40,788 nucleotides of DNA. Origin: Candidatus Helarchaeota ASGARD archaeon Hel_GB_B (GTDB taxonomy: Archaea > Asgardarchaeota > Lokiarchaeia > Helarchaeales > HEL-GB-B). Shown one piece after another: positions 1 to 8,127 of the stretch. The notes under the pieces are model-generated. The model worked only from the letters and a program-made list of their open reading frames with translations, did no database searches and was not told the DNA's origin. The stretch is taken from the NCBI GenBank assembly GCA_005191425.1, contig SUPR01000019.1:1-40788 (forward strand), given 5' to 3'. A program made the position numbers and the translations under genes. Each line of letters starts with the position of its first letter. Positions within the stretch are counted from its first letter, which is position 1.

Positions 1-252
1 TACATTTCCTGTATTGTTTGCATACCACCCTTCCATATTATGTGTATCATTAGCCATAAAGACAAAATTTATTACGCCATTTGTATCTACAGCAATATCT
101 GGATATTGGGCATGTGATGACAGCCAATTAGTCAATTGAATTGGATCTGTCTTAAAATTCCATTCGTTTGACCCGGCATTTATTGGAATAGTTAAATTTA
201 TAGCAAAAATAAATAATAAAACAAAACCTATTAAATATTTTTTCTTATTCAT
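1..252 (-). CDS. N-terminal part of a secreted protein (truncated by window edge)
   Basis: An open frame of 84 codons starts at ATG 252 and runs off the left edge. It begins with a Lys-rich n-region and a hydrophobic core (about residues 6-25) ending near an AxNA-like site, which is a typical Sec signal peptide. The mature part includes a stretch around SSHAQYPDIAVDTNGVINF, resembling the repeated blades of extracellular beta-propeller-like proteins ('PDIAVDsnG.ihvvw'). The partial domain is therefore probably a surface or secreted repeat protein. A GTGAT Shine-Dalgarno-like element sits 5-10 nt before the ATG and a TTTAAATA TATA-like box is further upstream. The signal peptide is seen; the repeat-protein assignment is inference from one partial blade. 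Confidence 0.65.
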   Translation of the reverse strand, partial: MNKKKYLIGFVLLFIFAINLTIPINAGSNEWNFKTDPIQLTNWLSSHAQYPDIAVDTNGVINFVFMANDTHNMEGWYANNTGNV

Positions 253-393
253 AATTTTATCACAAATTTCTTTTTAGTATTTAAAGAATATTTAATAGAC
301 TTGTTAAATTTTTTTATTAAATTAAATATTTAAATTAGTAAATTAAATTTTAAGTCATTTTATTTAAAAAAATTATTTTTAATTAAAAGAAGA

Positions 394-476
394 TTTAGGT
401 ACTAAACTTTATATCTAGAAATACATACTATATTTTGTAAATTTAGGTATTTTAGGTCTTTATTTCCTTTTTAGGT
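394..476. repeat. Four copies of the heptamer TTTAGGT
   Basis: TTTAGGT occurs at 394-400, 442-448, 451-457 and 470-476 in the 265-bp gap between the secreted-protein start (252, minus) and the methyltransferase stop (518, minus). The rest of the gap is A/T-rich filler without an ORF. On the coding strand of both neighbours the unit reads ACCTAAA. Its function is unknown. Confidence 0.4.
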
Positions 477-517
477 AAATTAAAAAGTTATAACAAATAA
501 TTATACTTCCAAATAAG

Positions 518-3500
518 CTAAATTTTTTGCTTGTTTTCAATTTTTTTAATCCACGGGTGTGATTTTATTAATTTAATTTGTTCTAAAATTTTAGTATCTT
601 CAATTATGTTTTTATGGACAGACTTGATTGTTTCAAAATTTTCAGATTCTATTTGAATAAGTTTAAGTTCATCAAAAGGTTTTTTTAACAATTTTTTAGT
701 ATAAAGGTCAATAAATTCGTCATAATTAATTGGTACTAAATAATTTGAAATTTTTCTAATAAAGTCAATTTCAAGACCTTCTAATTCAAATATGTCTTTA
801 AAATATAATTCATATACCATACAATCTGCTATTTTTTTATCTAAAAATGTTATTATTTCCTTTAACTTGATCCGATTTTCAGGAATAATATTTAAGAATA
901 GTAAATAATCCGCAAAAATTTCAAAAGTATTAACAAGTTCTGTTTTTTTAATGGGTATTTGTTCAATATATTGAGCAGCGGCATAATAACCATTTCCTAA
1001 AAGAGCACAGTAATTTTTCATCAAAAAGGGGTTTAACGAAGATTGAAGTATTAATTGTAGAAATTTTAGGTGCTTTCCGACGATAAAAAACATTGAATCA
1101 AGGACATAAATCCCACTTGGGACTAATTGAAAATAAACATTATAAGTTATCCTATTCCAGACTAATTTTGGTTTTTCTAATTCTGAATAATATACACATT
1201 GCCTCAATTCCCACCAATAATCTCCTTGGTCATCTCGGTTGAACAAACCTTTTCCTTTACCTGTTGTTTTCTCTCCAATATGCATTAAATATCGATATAA
1301 TTCAGGAAAGGTCTCTCTAAATATTTTTTCTGCGTTTTTTACATCTAAATTATGATTTTTAATGTATTTATTTGTCCATCCTGATGGAATTACAATAAGC
1401 CATAGATTTTTCCAATAAAAATAATATTTTCCAATATCTTTACCTCGTAATAAAGGTTTTAAGAAGGTTAATACTCTTGGATTTTTACCAATTATCTCTT
1501 CTTTTTGTTGACTATCTATTATAAAAGCTTTATTATAGCCAGTTTTAATCCCAAAATAGATATTCACTCCAAAATCTTTTAATTTTATTGTCGTTTTGTC
1601 CAAATAGTCTTTAATTTTATAAGTCAGAAAATCCGAAAAAGACCATAGATTATCACCTAATAATTTCTGTCTGATCATATATCCGTTGTCATTTAATGAA
1701 TGCAGATCATTAGGCCGGTTGTAATATACCATACTTTCTTCCTCTGGACTCTTTAATTGTATTAAATATATGATTGTATCTACTGCAATTCTTTGAAATA
1801 AATTTTTACCTGAAAAATCAACAATCCTTATAATTTTAGTTTTATTTTTGAATAAATTTCTAATTTTATTTCCATATTTAGCCCTTAACCATTTACTAGT
1901 AATAATAAAGGAGTGAAACCCATTTTTTTTCAGTAATTTAATACTCCTTAATATAAAATATACGCTGTAATCAAATGTTGTATCAAAAATGTCAAAAGTT
2001 TTTGCAAGGAGGTGCTTATAATCAAAATTTGGGATAATATGGTTTATACCTTCTTGACGGATAAAAGGTGGGTTCCCTATTATTATATCAAAACCCGGGC
2101 TGTCTTTAAATATCTCTGGAAATTCTATTGGCCAATGAAACAACTTCAAGTTTTTTAATAATTCAAAGTCTATTCCAAGATTTCTTAAAAGCAATATATC
2201 TAATTCATAGGAAAATATCTTGATAATTCTTTGAATTAAATTACCCAATTTAAAACAATCTAAAGAATTCAAGGAATCTAAAAGCGCGGACTTCAAAATG
2301 TTTAAATCTTGTACTAGTAATTTTATTTTATAAGATTTTATTAAAGGTCCAGCAAATAATTCTTTTAATCCCGAAAAAAAGTCATTATGGTCTTTTTGTT
2401 TCAATAGAAATTTTGTCTTATTGCTGAAATTTTTTTCAATTTCGATGATTAATTGACCATATTGAGATGTCTCCTGGTCCTTCTTAAAAATAAATTGGTC
2501 AATTGAAAGTTGCTTGATTTTTCGTAAATCTTTATTTAGATCGACAACTCCTATTAATGAATTCCCAGTTCTTAGATTAAAATATGTCTCAGGAAAATAG
2601 ACCCAATCCCAATTTAAGTCATAATATTGAGTCAATAATAAAAATAGCCTTGCCTTGGTTATATTAATTGATGTCTGGTCAATATCTACTCCATAAATAT
2701 TTTTAGGGATGATTACATAATAAAGTAAATCAAATTTTATTTTATTTACATCTAATTCATTTATTTTAATTCCGAAATAATCTTTAAATAAATTTATCAT
2801 ATTATCTTGGAAATTTGATGTTTTAATTCGTAAATTTTCCAAAATTTTATCATAAATCTCCAGTAATATTCTAATAGTTGATGATAAAAAATGTCCAGAC
2901 CCAACTGCTGGGTCTAAAATTCTTAATGTACCAAGATTCTTTAATAAAAATTCTAATTTTTCTTTATTGTTGTCAAGTATTTCTTCTAATGTTTGAAAAT
3001 TAGTTTTATATTTATTGTTTACGACTTCAATTAAATAATCAATAATTGTATTTTTTGAAATATAATTTGTTATTAATTTAGGTGTATAAAATATTCCGTG
3101 TTTCTTTTTATCCTTAATAGATAATAGTTTTTCATAAAAATTTCCAATAAAAAAATCATCGACTTTATCTTCATATGAAAATAATATTTCTAATAAATTT
3201 AAAAGTGGGATCTCTTTTTTGTTATTTCCAATATTCTTCATATTCCATCTTGTACTTAACCCCTTTTTGTAAAAACATTCATTTGGCATCGTAATTGTAT
3301 TTAATTGAAATTTTGACCATCTTTTAGAAATGAAAAAAATTAAGGGCTTTAAAAATAATATTTTACCAAAATTTTGTTGTTCTAAAAATTTTACGTCATC
3401 ACGACTGCTCAAAAATTCAAAAAATTTGATTAAAAAGTCATAATAATCATTAAATACATTATTTTCATTATTAGAATTAATATCATTAAATTTATTTATA

Positions 3501-3709
3501 AAATATTGATTATCTGCGTTTAAAAATCCTAATTTCTGAACATACCATAAAATCATTAATTGTAGAAATAATTGGTCCAAAAATTCTTCCTTTTCATCGT
3601 TGTCCATCAACCCAGAAATATTTTGTAAAATAGAACGTTTAGAATTTTCATACATTGAAAAAAACATATTTAACAATTGCTCATAACCAAAATCTTTATT
3701 TCTCATCAT
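518..3709 (-). CDS. N6-adenine DNA methyltransferase, Eco57I/type IIG-like, 1063 aa
   Basis: This gene encodes a DNA adenine methyltransferase that transfers a methyl group from SAM to the N6 of adenine in a specific sequence. SAM-binding motif I is DPAVGSGHFL (about residues 266-275), followed by a motif II-like YGVDID (about 339-344), and the catalytic NPPF motif lies at 546-549. A block 'GIFYTP' just before motif I is typical of Eco57I/PglX-type enzymes. The 450 residues after NPPF correspond to a TaqI-like target-recognition region. I see no PD-(D/E)xK nuclease motif in the helical N-terminus and no restriction partner nearby, so it may be a stand-alone modification enzyme or a type IIG enzyme with an unrecognised nuclease. 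Two adjacent ATGs (3709 and 3706) are possible starts. The stop is TAG. Confidence 0.85.
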   Translation of the reverse strand: MMRNKDFGYEQLLNMFFSMYENSKRSILQNISGLMDNDEKEEFLDQLFLQLMILWYVQKLGFLNADNQYFINKFNDINSNNENNVFNDYYDFLIKFFEFLSSRDDVKFLEQQNFGKILFLKPLIFFISKRWSKFQLNTITMPNECFYKKGLSTRWNMKNIGNNKKEIPLLNLLEILFSYEDKVDDFFIGNFYEKLLSIKDKKKHGIFYTPKLITNYISKNTIIDYLIEVVNNKYKTNFQTLEEILDNNKEKLEFLLKNLGTLRILDPAVGSGHFLSSTIRILLEIYDKILENLRIKTSNFQDNMINLFKDYFGIKINELDVNKIKFDLLYYVIIPKNIYGVDIDQTSINITKARLFLLLTQYYDLNWDWVYFPETYFNLRTGNSLIGVVDLNKDLRKIKQLSIDQFIFKKDQETSQYGQLIIEIEKNFSNKTKFLLKQKDHNDFFSGLKELFAGPLIKSYKIKLLVQDLNILKSALLDSLNSLDCFKLGNLIQRIIKIFSYELDILLLRNLGIDFELLKNLKLFHWPIEFPEIFKDSPGFDIIIGNPPFIRQEGINHIIPNFDYKHLLAKTFDIFDTTFDYSVYFILRSIKLLKKNGFHSFIITSKWLRAKYGNKIRNLFKNKTKIIRIVDFSGKNLFQRIAVDTIIYLIQLKSPEEESMVYYNRPNDLHSLNDNGYMIRQKLLGDNLWSFSDFLTYKIKDYLDKTTIKLKDFGVNIYFGIKTGYNKAFIIDSQQKEEIIGKNPRVLTFLKPLLRGKDIGKYYFYWKNLWLIVIPSGWTNKYIKNHNLDVKNAEKIFRETFPELYRYLMHIGEKTTGKGKGLFNRDDQGDYWWELRQCVYYSELEKPKLVWNRITYNVYFQLVPSGIYVLDSMFFIVGKHLKFLQLILQSSLNPFLMKNYCALLGNGYYAAAQYIEQIPIKKTELVNTFEIFADYLLFLNIIPENRIKLKEIITFLDKKIADCMVYELYFKDIFELEGLEIDFIRKISNYLVPINYDEFIDLYTKKLLKKPFDELKLIQIESENFETIKSVHKNIIEDTKILEQIKLIKSHPWIKKIENKQKI

Positions 3710-3753
3710 TTCAACTCTAAGTTATTTCAAAAACTTATTAAAACTTAGAAACA

Positions 3754-3781
3754 TTATCTGTAATAACTTAACCACAGATAA
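3754..3781. promoter_or_regulatory. 8-bp perfect inverted repeat upstream of the methyltransferase
   Basis: TTATCTGT (3754-3761) and ACAGATAA (3774-3781) are perfect reverse complements separated by 12 nt. The repeat lies 45-72 nt upstream of the methyltransferase start (3709, minus) in the divergent gap to wtpA. The position suits an operator or C-protein-like control site, but no regulator gene is adjacent. Confidence 0.35.
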
Positions 3782-3871
3782 CATTGTTGTTGTTTCATCA
3801 TATTTTATAATTTAATTTTATTAAGTGATTTAAAATATTTAATCATTTATTAATAATAACTTTTAAAAGCA

Positions 3872-3891
3872 ATATGTATAAACATACATAT
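3872..3891 (+). promoter_or_regulatory. Inverted repeat overlapping the presumed wtpA TATA box
   Basis: ATATGTAT (3872-3879) and ATACATAT (3884-3891) form a perfect 8-bp inverted repeat with a 4-nt spacer. The centre contains TATAAA (3878-3883), which fits a TATA box about 70 nt before the wtpA start. A repressor bound here would block TBP, as expected for oxyanion-responsive control. That a ModE-like or TunR-like protein binds is inference only. A second TATA-like stretch (TTTTTTATA, about 3910-3918) is an alternative core promoter. Confidence 0.45.
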
Positions 3892-3949
3892 CGATCAATC
3901 CATTTTAAAATTTTTTATAGACCATAATAATTTGAGGTGTAACAAGTAT

Positions 3950-5065
3950 TTGAGTATAACAGAAAGTTTCTGGTCAAGATATAAGGTTAAGATAATTTCT
4001 GGGCTGATAATTATCATATTGTCCATTTCGATTATCTATACAATAATTTGGATGGTCAACCAAAACAATAAAACAGTTATACACATTTTTCATGCTGGAT
4101 CGCTTTATGTACCTATTGAAGAATTCCAAAGGGAATACGAAGCATTATATCCCAATTATCAAATTGATAATGAAGCATTTGGTAGTGCTACAGCTATTAG
4201 ACAGATTACAGAACTTGGTAGAAAATGTTCAGTATTAGGTACTGCGGACTATTCATTAATTTATACCATGATGATGAATGAATCAGACCCAAATTGTATT
4301 GACGCTACTACAGGAAAAACTTGGGCTGATTGGTATATTATTTTTGCAGTTAATGAAATTGCATTAGCTTATGATGAAAAAAATAACCCGCCATACTTAA
4401 ATTTACTTAAAAATGGTTCCAAACTTTGGTGGCAGGTCTTGAATAGGACGGATGTTGTATTTGGCAGGTCTGACCCATATCAAGACCCCTGTGGATATAG
4501 GACATTAATGGTCTGGGGACTTGCTGATGATTATTATTTTGGCGTTTTACATGGAAATTGGACTTCAAATCAAATTAATCAATCAATGTATAACAAAGAC
4601 CCAATTTCTGGTTATACTGGGCCTGGTGCAACTATTGTAAAAGCAAAAGAGACAGATTTATTATCGTGTTTAGAGGCTGGTGAAATTGATTATTTATTTA
4701 TTTATACTTCTGTAGCGAAACAACATGGGCTCAATTATATAAAATTTGATGACCATCTCAACTTGGCTAATAGGAGTTTAAATGATTTCTATTCCAATGT
4801 TACTGTATTAAGAAAAAGTCCTTTAATTCCTGGTGCTTCTGCAACACCTAAAACAGCCAAAGCTATACAATATGGTATAACAATCCCAAATAATGCGCCG
4901 CACCCAAATTTAGGGATAGATTTTATAAAATTTATGCTTCAACGCCCTGGTATAATGCTATCTTTAGGACAGCCTGCTTATTATCCTGCATATGCTAGCA
5001 ATATTACCAAGATCCCAGAAGTTTTGAGGTCATATTGCGTCCAAGACCCAAATCCCATAATATAA
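3950..5065 (+). CDS. wtpA: Tungstate/molybdate-binding lipid- or membrane-anchored protein WtpA
   Basis: This is the extracellular substrate-binding protein of a tungstate/molybdate ABC importer, captured first by the HAGSL motif (residues 48-52), a hallmark of archaeal WtpA/ModA proteins. An N-terminal hydrophobic segment (about residues 14-36) serves as signal or membrane anchor; there is no lipobox-type Cys just after it. I place the start at TTG 3950 because a full Shine-Dalgarno GAGGTG (3934-3939) lies 10 nt upstream; a frame opening at TTG 3932 would have this site inside the coding region. That gives 371 aa, a normal length for the family. The permease and ATPase genes follow in the same direction. 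Tungstate import fits anaerobes using tungsten or molybdenum oxidoreductases and formate dehydrogenases. Confidence 0.9.
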   Translation: MSITESFWSRYKVKIISGLIIIILSISIIYTIIWMVNQNNKTVIHIFHAGSLYVPIEEFQREYEALYPNYQIDNEAFGSATAIRQITELGRKCSVLGTADYSLIYTMMMNESDPNCIDATTGKTWADWYIIFAVNEIALAYDEKNNPPYLNLLKNGSKLWWQVLNRTDVVFGRSDPYQDPCGYRTLMVWGLADDYYFGVLHGNWTSNQINQSMYNKDPISGYTGPGATIVKAKETDLLSCLEAGEIDYLFIYTSVAKQHGLNYIKFDDHLNLANRSLNDFYSNVTVLRKSPLIPGASATPKTAKAIQYGITIPNNAPHPNLGIDFIKFMLQRPGIMLSLGQPAYYPAYASNITKIPEVLRSYCVQDPNPII

Positions 5066-5073
5066 TCCATAAA

Positions 5074-5087
5074 TTTTTTATTTTTTT
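5074..5087 (+). terminator. T-rich run between wtpA and wtpB (possible attenuating terminator)
   Basis: A stretch of T6-A-T7 follows 8 nt after the wtpA stop. Archaeal RNA polymerase terminates at such U-runs, so partial termination here could give more binding protein than permease. No stem is required or obvious. Confidence 0.35.
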
Positions 5088-5120
5088 CGATTTAGTGATA
5101 AAATCAATTTAGAGGTAAAA

Positions 5121-5948
5121 GTGATAAAAATGAAAATTGATAAATTGGTCTGGAAATATCAAAAATATGGTACTTTTACTATTTTTTTTGTATTTTTATC
5201 TATTTTGCTGATTTTGCTCTTGATTGGACCGATTGTTTATATTCTTTTTCAAGAAGACCCAATGGTCATTTTACAAACCATGAGTACTGATTATGTAATT
5301 CAAGCAATTATTAATTCATTTATGTGTTCCTTTTTCTCAACTTTACTAGCGATAATACTTGGTGTTCCAATGGCGTTTTTATTGGCTAAGTATGATTTTC
5401 CGGGGAAAGGATTTTTAGATTCATTAATTGATTTACCAATTCTTATTCCGCATTCTGTCGCTGGAATAATTTTATTAACTGCGTATAGTAATCATGGTCT
5501 ATTTGGTCAGTTTTTTAATTTATTTGGGTTCACCTTTTTTGATACATATCTTGGGATAATTATTGGGATGTTTTTTGTAAGTTCGCCCTTTTTGATTAAG
5601 GGGACAAGAGATACTTTTTTAATGGTTAACCCAAATTATGAAAAAGCTGCTCGTACATTAGGTGCATCAAGATTTAAAACTTTTATTGACGTAAACATAT
5701 CATTAACTTGGCGGGGAATAATCTCATCAGCCATATTATGCTGGGCGAGAGGGGTCTCTGAATTTGGTGCTGTCTATATTTTAGCGTCTATACCTATTAC
5801 TGGCCCGGTTCTTGTTTATTTCCAATTCGAGGGAAGTGGTCTCTCAGCAGCAATACCAACCGCAATTTCCTTAGTATTAGTCTCATTTTTTATTTTTATT
5901 ATCATTAAAATTATCAATAGAACTCCTAAAAATAGACGTGAGGCTTAA
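5121..5948 (+). CDS. wtpB: Tungstate/molybdate ABC transporter permease WtpB
   Basis: This is the integral membrane permease of the oxyanion importer. About six hydrophobic segments are visible (the first about residues 18-40). The cytoplasmic EAA loop that docks onto the ATPase is recognisable as 'EKAARTLGASRFKTF' followed downstream by 'ARGVSEFGAV', a signature of ModB/WtpB permeases. At 275 aa the length is typical. The GTG start at 5121 is preceded by GAGGT (5112-5116) at 4 nt; an in-frame ATG at 5130 is an alternative start 9 nt later. The gene lies 55 bp after wtpA and 5 bp before wtpC, so the three genes form one operon. Confidence 0.9.
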   Translation: MIKMKIDKLVWKYQKYGTFTIFFVFLSILLILLLIGPIVYILFQEDPMVILQTMSTDYVIQAIINSFMCSFFSTLLAIILGVPMAFLLAKYDFPGKGFLDSLIDLPILIPHSVAGIILLTAYSNHGLFGQFFNLFGFTFFDTYLGIIIGMFFVSSPFLIKGTRDTFLMVNPNYEKAARTLGASRFKTFIDVNISLTWRGIISSAILCWARGVSEFGAVYILASIPITGPVLVYFQFEGSGLSAAIPTAISLVLVSFFIFIIIKIINRTPKNRREA

Positions 5949-5953
5949 CTTTT

Positions 5954-7009
5954 ATGCTAGAATTACAAAATATTTCAAAAAAATGGCAAGATTTTAATTT
6001 GGACAATATCAATCTTGCAATAAATGAAGGTGAATTCTTTGTCATTTTAGGTCCATCTGGGGCAGGTAAAACTCTATTACTGGAATTAATTGCGGGAATT
6101 CATTATGCAGATAAGGGTAAAATTATTTATAATGGAAAAGATATCACGTTATTACCACCGCACAAACGAAATTGTGGATTTGTTTTTCAAGATTCAGCAT
6201 TATTTCCAAATAAAAAAGCCTGGAAAAATATAGCATACGGAATCCGTCTCCAGAAAAGAATAAAATACAAGAAAGTAATGGAAAAAGTAATAGAATTTTT
6301 AAAATTATTTAAAATAGAACATGTGGCAAATAGATATCCATCGACATTAAGTGGGGGTGAAAAACAAAGGGTAGCACTTGCAAGAGCATTAATTATAAAT
6401 CCAAACATTTTATTACTTGATGAGCCTCTCGCTTCGGTCGATTATAATACAATGGTACAACTTAAAGGAGAAATTAAAAGGATACATAAGAAGTTTAAGC
6501 CAATTACAATTTATGTTACACACAACAGACTTGAAGCAATGTCCCTAGCAGATAGAATTGCTGTTATGAATAAAGGGAAAATTGTCCAAGTCGGAACACC
6601 GGACGAAATTTTCAGGAATCCACAATCTGAATTTGTGGCTAAATTTATTGGTTTTGATAATATATTTTCGGGTACTGCAAAATTTAATAAAGAAATTGGG
6701 CTAAGCGAAATTCAAATCGATAGTATGACTATCTATTCAGCTGATAAATTATACGGTAATGTTAAAGTTTGTATTAGGCCTGAAGACATAATACTATCAA
6801 GACAGCCGTTAAAATCAAGTATGAGAAATGTGATAAATGGTACTATAGTCAAAATTGATGATTTAGGGACTCTATTCGAAGTAAGTATTAATATCGGGAC
6901 TATTATCAAAGTTCTAATTACACAAAATGCTTTACTTGATTTGGGACTTAGTGTGGGGTCAAAAACTTATGTAAATTTTAAATCTGCCGCTTTAAAGACA
7001 ATAATGTAA
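5954..7009 (+). CDS. wtpC: Tungstate/molybdate ABC transporter ATP-binding protein WtpC
   Basis: This ATPase drives tungstate/molybdate import. The ABC domain shows Walker A GPSGAGKT (33-40), the signature LSGGEKQR (132-139), Walker B LLLDEP (153-158) and the switch His in 'VTHNR'. The C-terminal third, including 'CIRPEDIILS' and ending near residue 350, matches the MOP/TOBE-like regulatory domain of molybdate-type ATPases, so substrate sensing is plausible. The ATG is 5 nt after the wtpB stop with a GAGG element at the end of wtpB. The 351-aa length is normal. Confidence 0.9.
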   Translation: MLELQNISKKWQDFNLDNINLAINEGEFFVILGPSGAGKTLLLELIAGIHYADKGKIIYNGKDITLLPPHKRNCGFVFQDSALFPNKKAWKNIAYGIRLQKRIKYKKVMEKVIEFLKLFKIEHVANRYPSTLSGGEKQRVALARALIINPNILLLDEPLASVDYNTMVQLKGEIKRIHKKFKPITIYVTHNRLEAMSLADRIAVMNKGKIVQVGTPDEIFRNPQSEFVAKFIGFDNIFSGTAKFNKEIGLSEIQIDSMTIYSADKLYGNVKVCIRPEDIILSRQPLKSSMRNVINGTIVKIDDLGTLFEVSINIGTIIKVLITQNALLDLGLSVGSKTYVNFKSAALKTIM

Positions 7010-7243
7010 TAAATCTATGGACTCTATTTTGTGGATAATTTGGTGAAATCAAATTCTAAAAGATGAAATGAAAATACTCTATTCTTTACATTAAAATTTA
7101 AAATTAATTTGAGTATTAAATAACTAAACTGCTAAAAATATTATAAATAATCGATACAAATGATAAAATTATAAAGTAGGTGTTATTTAATTCTTGTAGC
7201 AATCTTATAATTTTAATCAAGATTATTTATGTGGTGATATAAA

Positions 7244-8125
7244 CTGTTTCAAGAGATTAAAAAGAATATTATATTTATTGAAGGTAAAAGGCATGGTAAA
7301 TATCCTTACTCAAATTCCGTATTGATTTTAGGGCAAAAGGAAAATATTCTAATTGATGCAGGAATGGGGCTATCTCGAGCTCGAAAAATTCTTAAAAATT
7401 TTTCAATTAATAAAATACTATTATCGCATTGTCATGAAGACCACACATCCTGCTGTAAATATTTTAAAAGTTCTAAAATTTTAGTGCATAAACTGGACAA
7501 AGAAAATGTCGAGTCTATTAGTAATTTACAGAAATTATATGGTCTAAATAATGAAAAATATGATGCAATTTTCAAATCATTTATGTTATCACTGGGGTAT
7601 AGAGAAATAAATATTTCGGATACTTTTGATGATGGTCAGATATTCGATTTGGGAAATTTGAAAATTCAAGTTATTCATACTCCTGGTCATTCTGCCGGGC
7701 ATTGTTGTTTTTTAATTTATCCTAATATAATGTTTCTTTCAGACATTGATTTAACATCTTTCGGCCCGTGGTATGGTGCTACAGATGGCAATATTGATAA
7801 TTTCATTAATTCAATTAAAAAAATTATTAAATTTAACCCCAAGATTGTAATATCTTCCCATAAAGGTGTTTTTTACAATGGAATTAGAGAAAAGTTAAAG
7901 ATATTTTTGAGCAAATTTGAAGAGCGAGACCAAAAAATTTTAGTGAATTTAAAACAGAAACAAACGTTAGACGGACTTACAAATAAACTTTTAATTTATG
8001 GAAAAAATCCAAATCAAGATGAATTATTGCTAATTGCGGAAAAATTTATGATTAAAAAACATTTGGAACGTTTAATTAAAAATAAAAAAATTCAAAAAAA
8101 AGATGGTTTTTATTCTTTAATTTAA
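7244..8125 (+). CDS. Metallo-beta-lactamase fold hydrolase, probable CTG start
   Basis: This is a metal-dependent hydrolase of the glyoxalase II/beta-lactamase-like superfamily. Metal ligands are seen in HCHEDH (the HxHxDH motif), the His of 'HTPGHSAGH', Asp of 'LSDIDL' and His of 'SSHKG'. The last 60 residues resemble a winged helix ('LERLIKNKKIQKKDGFYSL'), as in LACTB2-like proteins. The first ATG/GTG/TTG-type codon (TTG 7322) would remove the first beta strands: in-frame codons upstream encode 'NIIFIEGKRHGKYPYSNSV', which matches the N-terminus of the fold. The frame is open back to a stop at 7235 and contains only CTG 7244 as a plausible start, 5 nt after GGTGAT (7233-7238). This gives 293 aa. 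Substrate unknown. Confidence 0.75.
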   Translation: MFQEIKKNIIFIEGKRHGKYPYSNSVLILGQKENILIDAGMGLSRARKILKNFSINKILLSHCHEDHTSCCKYFKSSKILVHKLDKENVESISNLQKLYGLNNEKYDAIFKSFMLSLGYREINISDTFDDGQIFDLGNLKIQVIHTPGHSAGHCCFLIYPNIMFLSDIDLTSFGPWYGATDGNIDNFINSIKKIIKFNPKIVISSHKGVFYNGIREKLKIFLSKFEERDQKILVNLKQKQTLDGLTNKLLIYGKNPNQDELLLIAEKFMIKKHLERLIKNKKIQKKDGFYSLI

Positions 8126-8127
8126 AG

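Noticed and set aside
3932-3949. TTG 3932 as wtpA start
   Set aside because: The ribosome-binding site GAGGTG at 3934-3939 would lie inside the coding sequence; TTG 3950 fits it.
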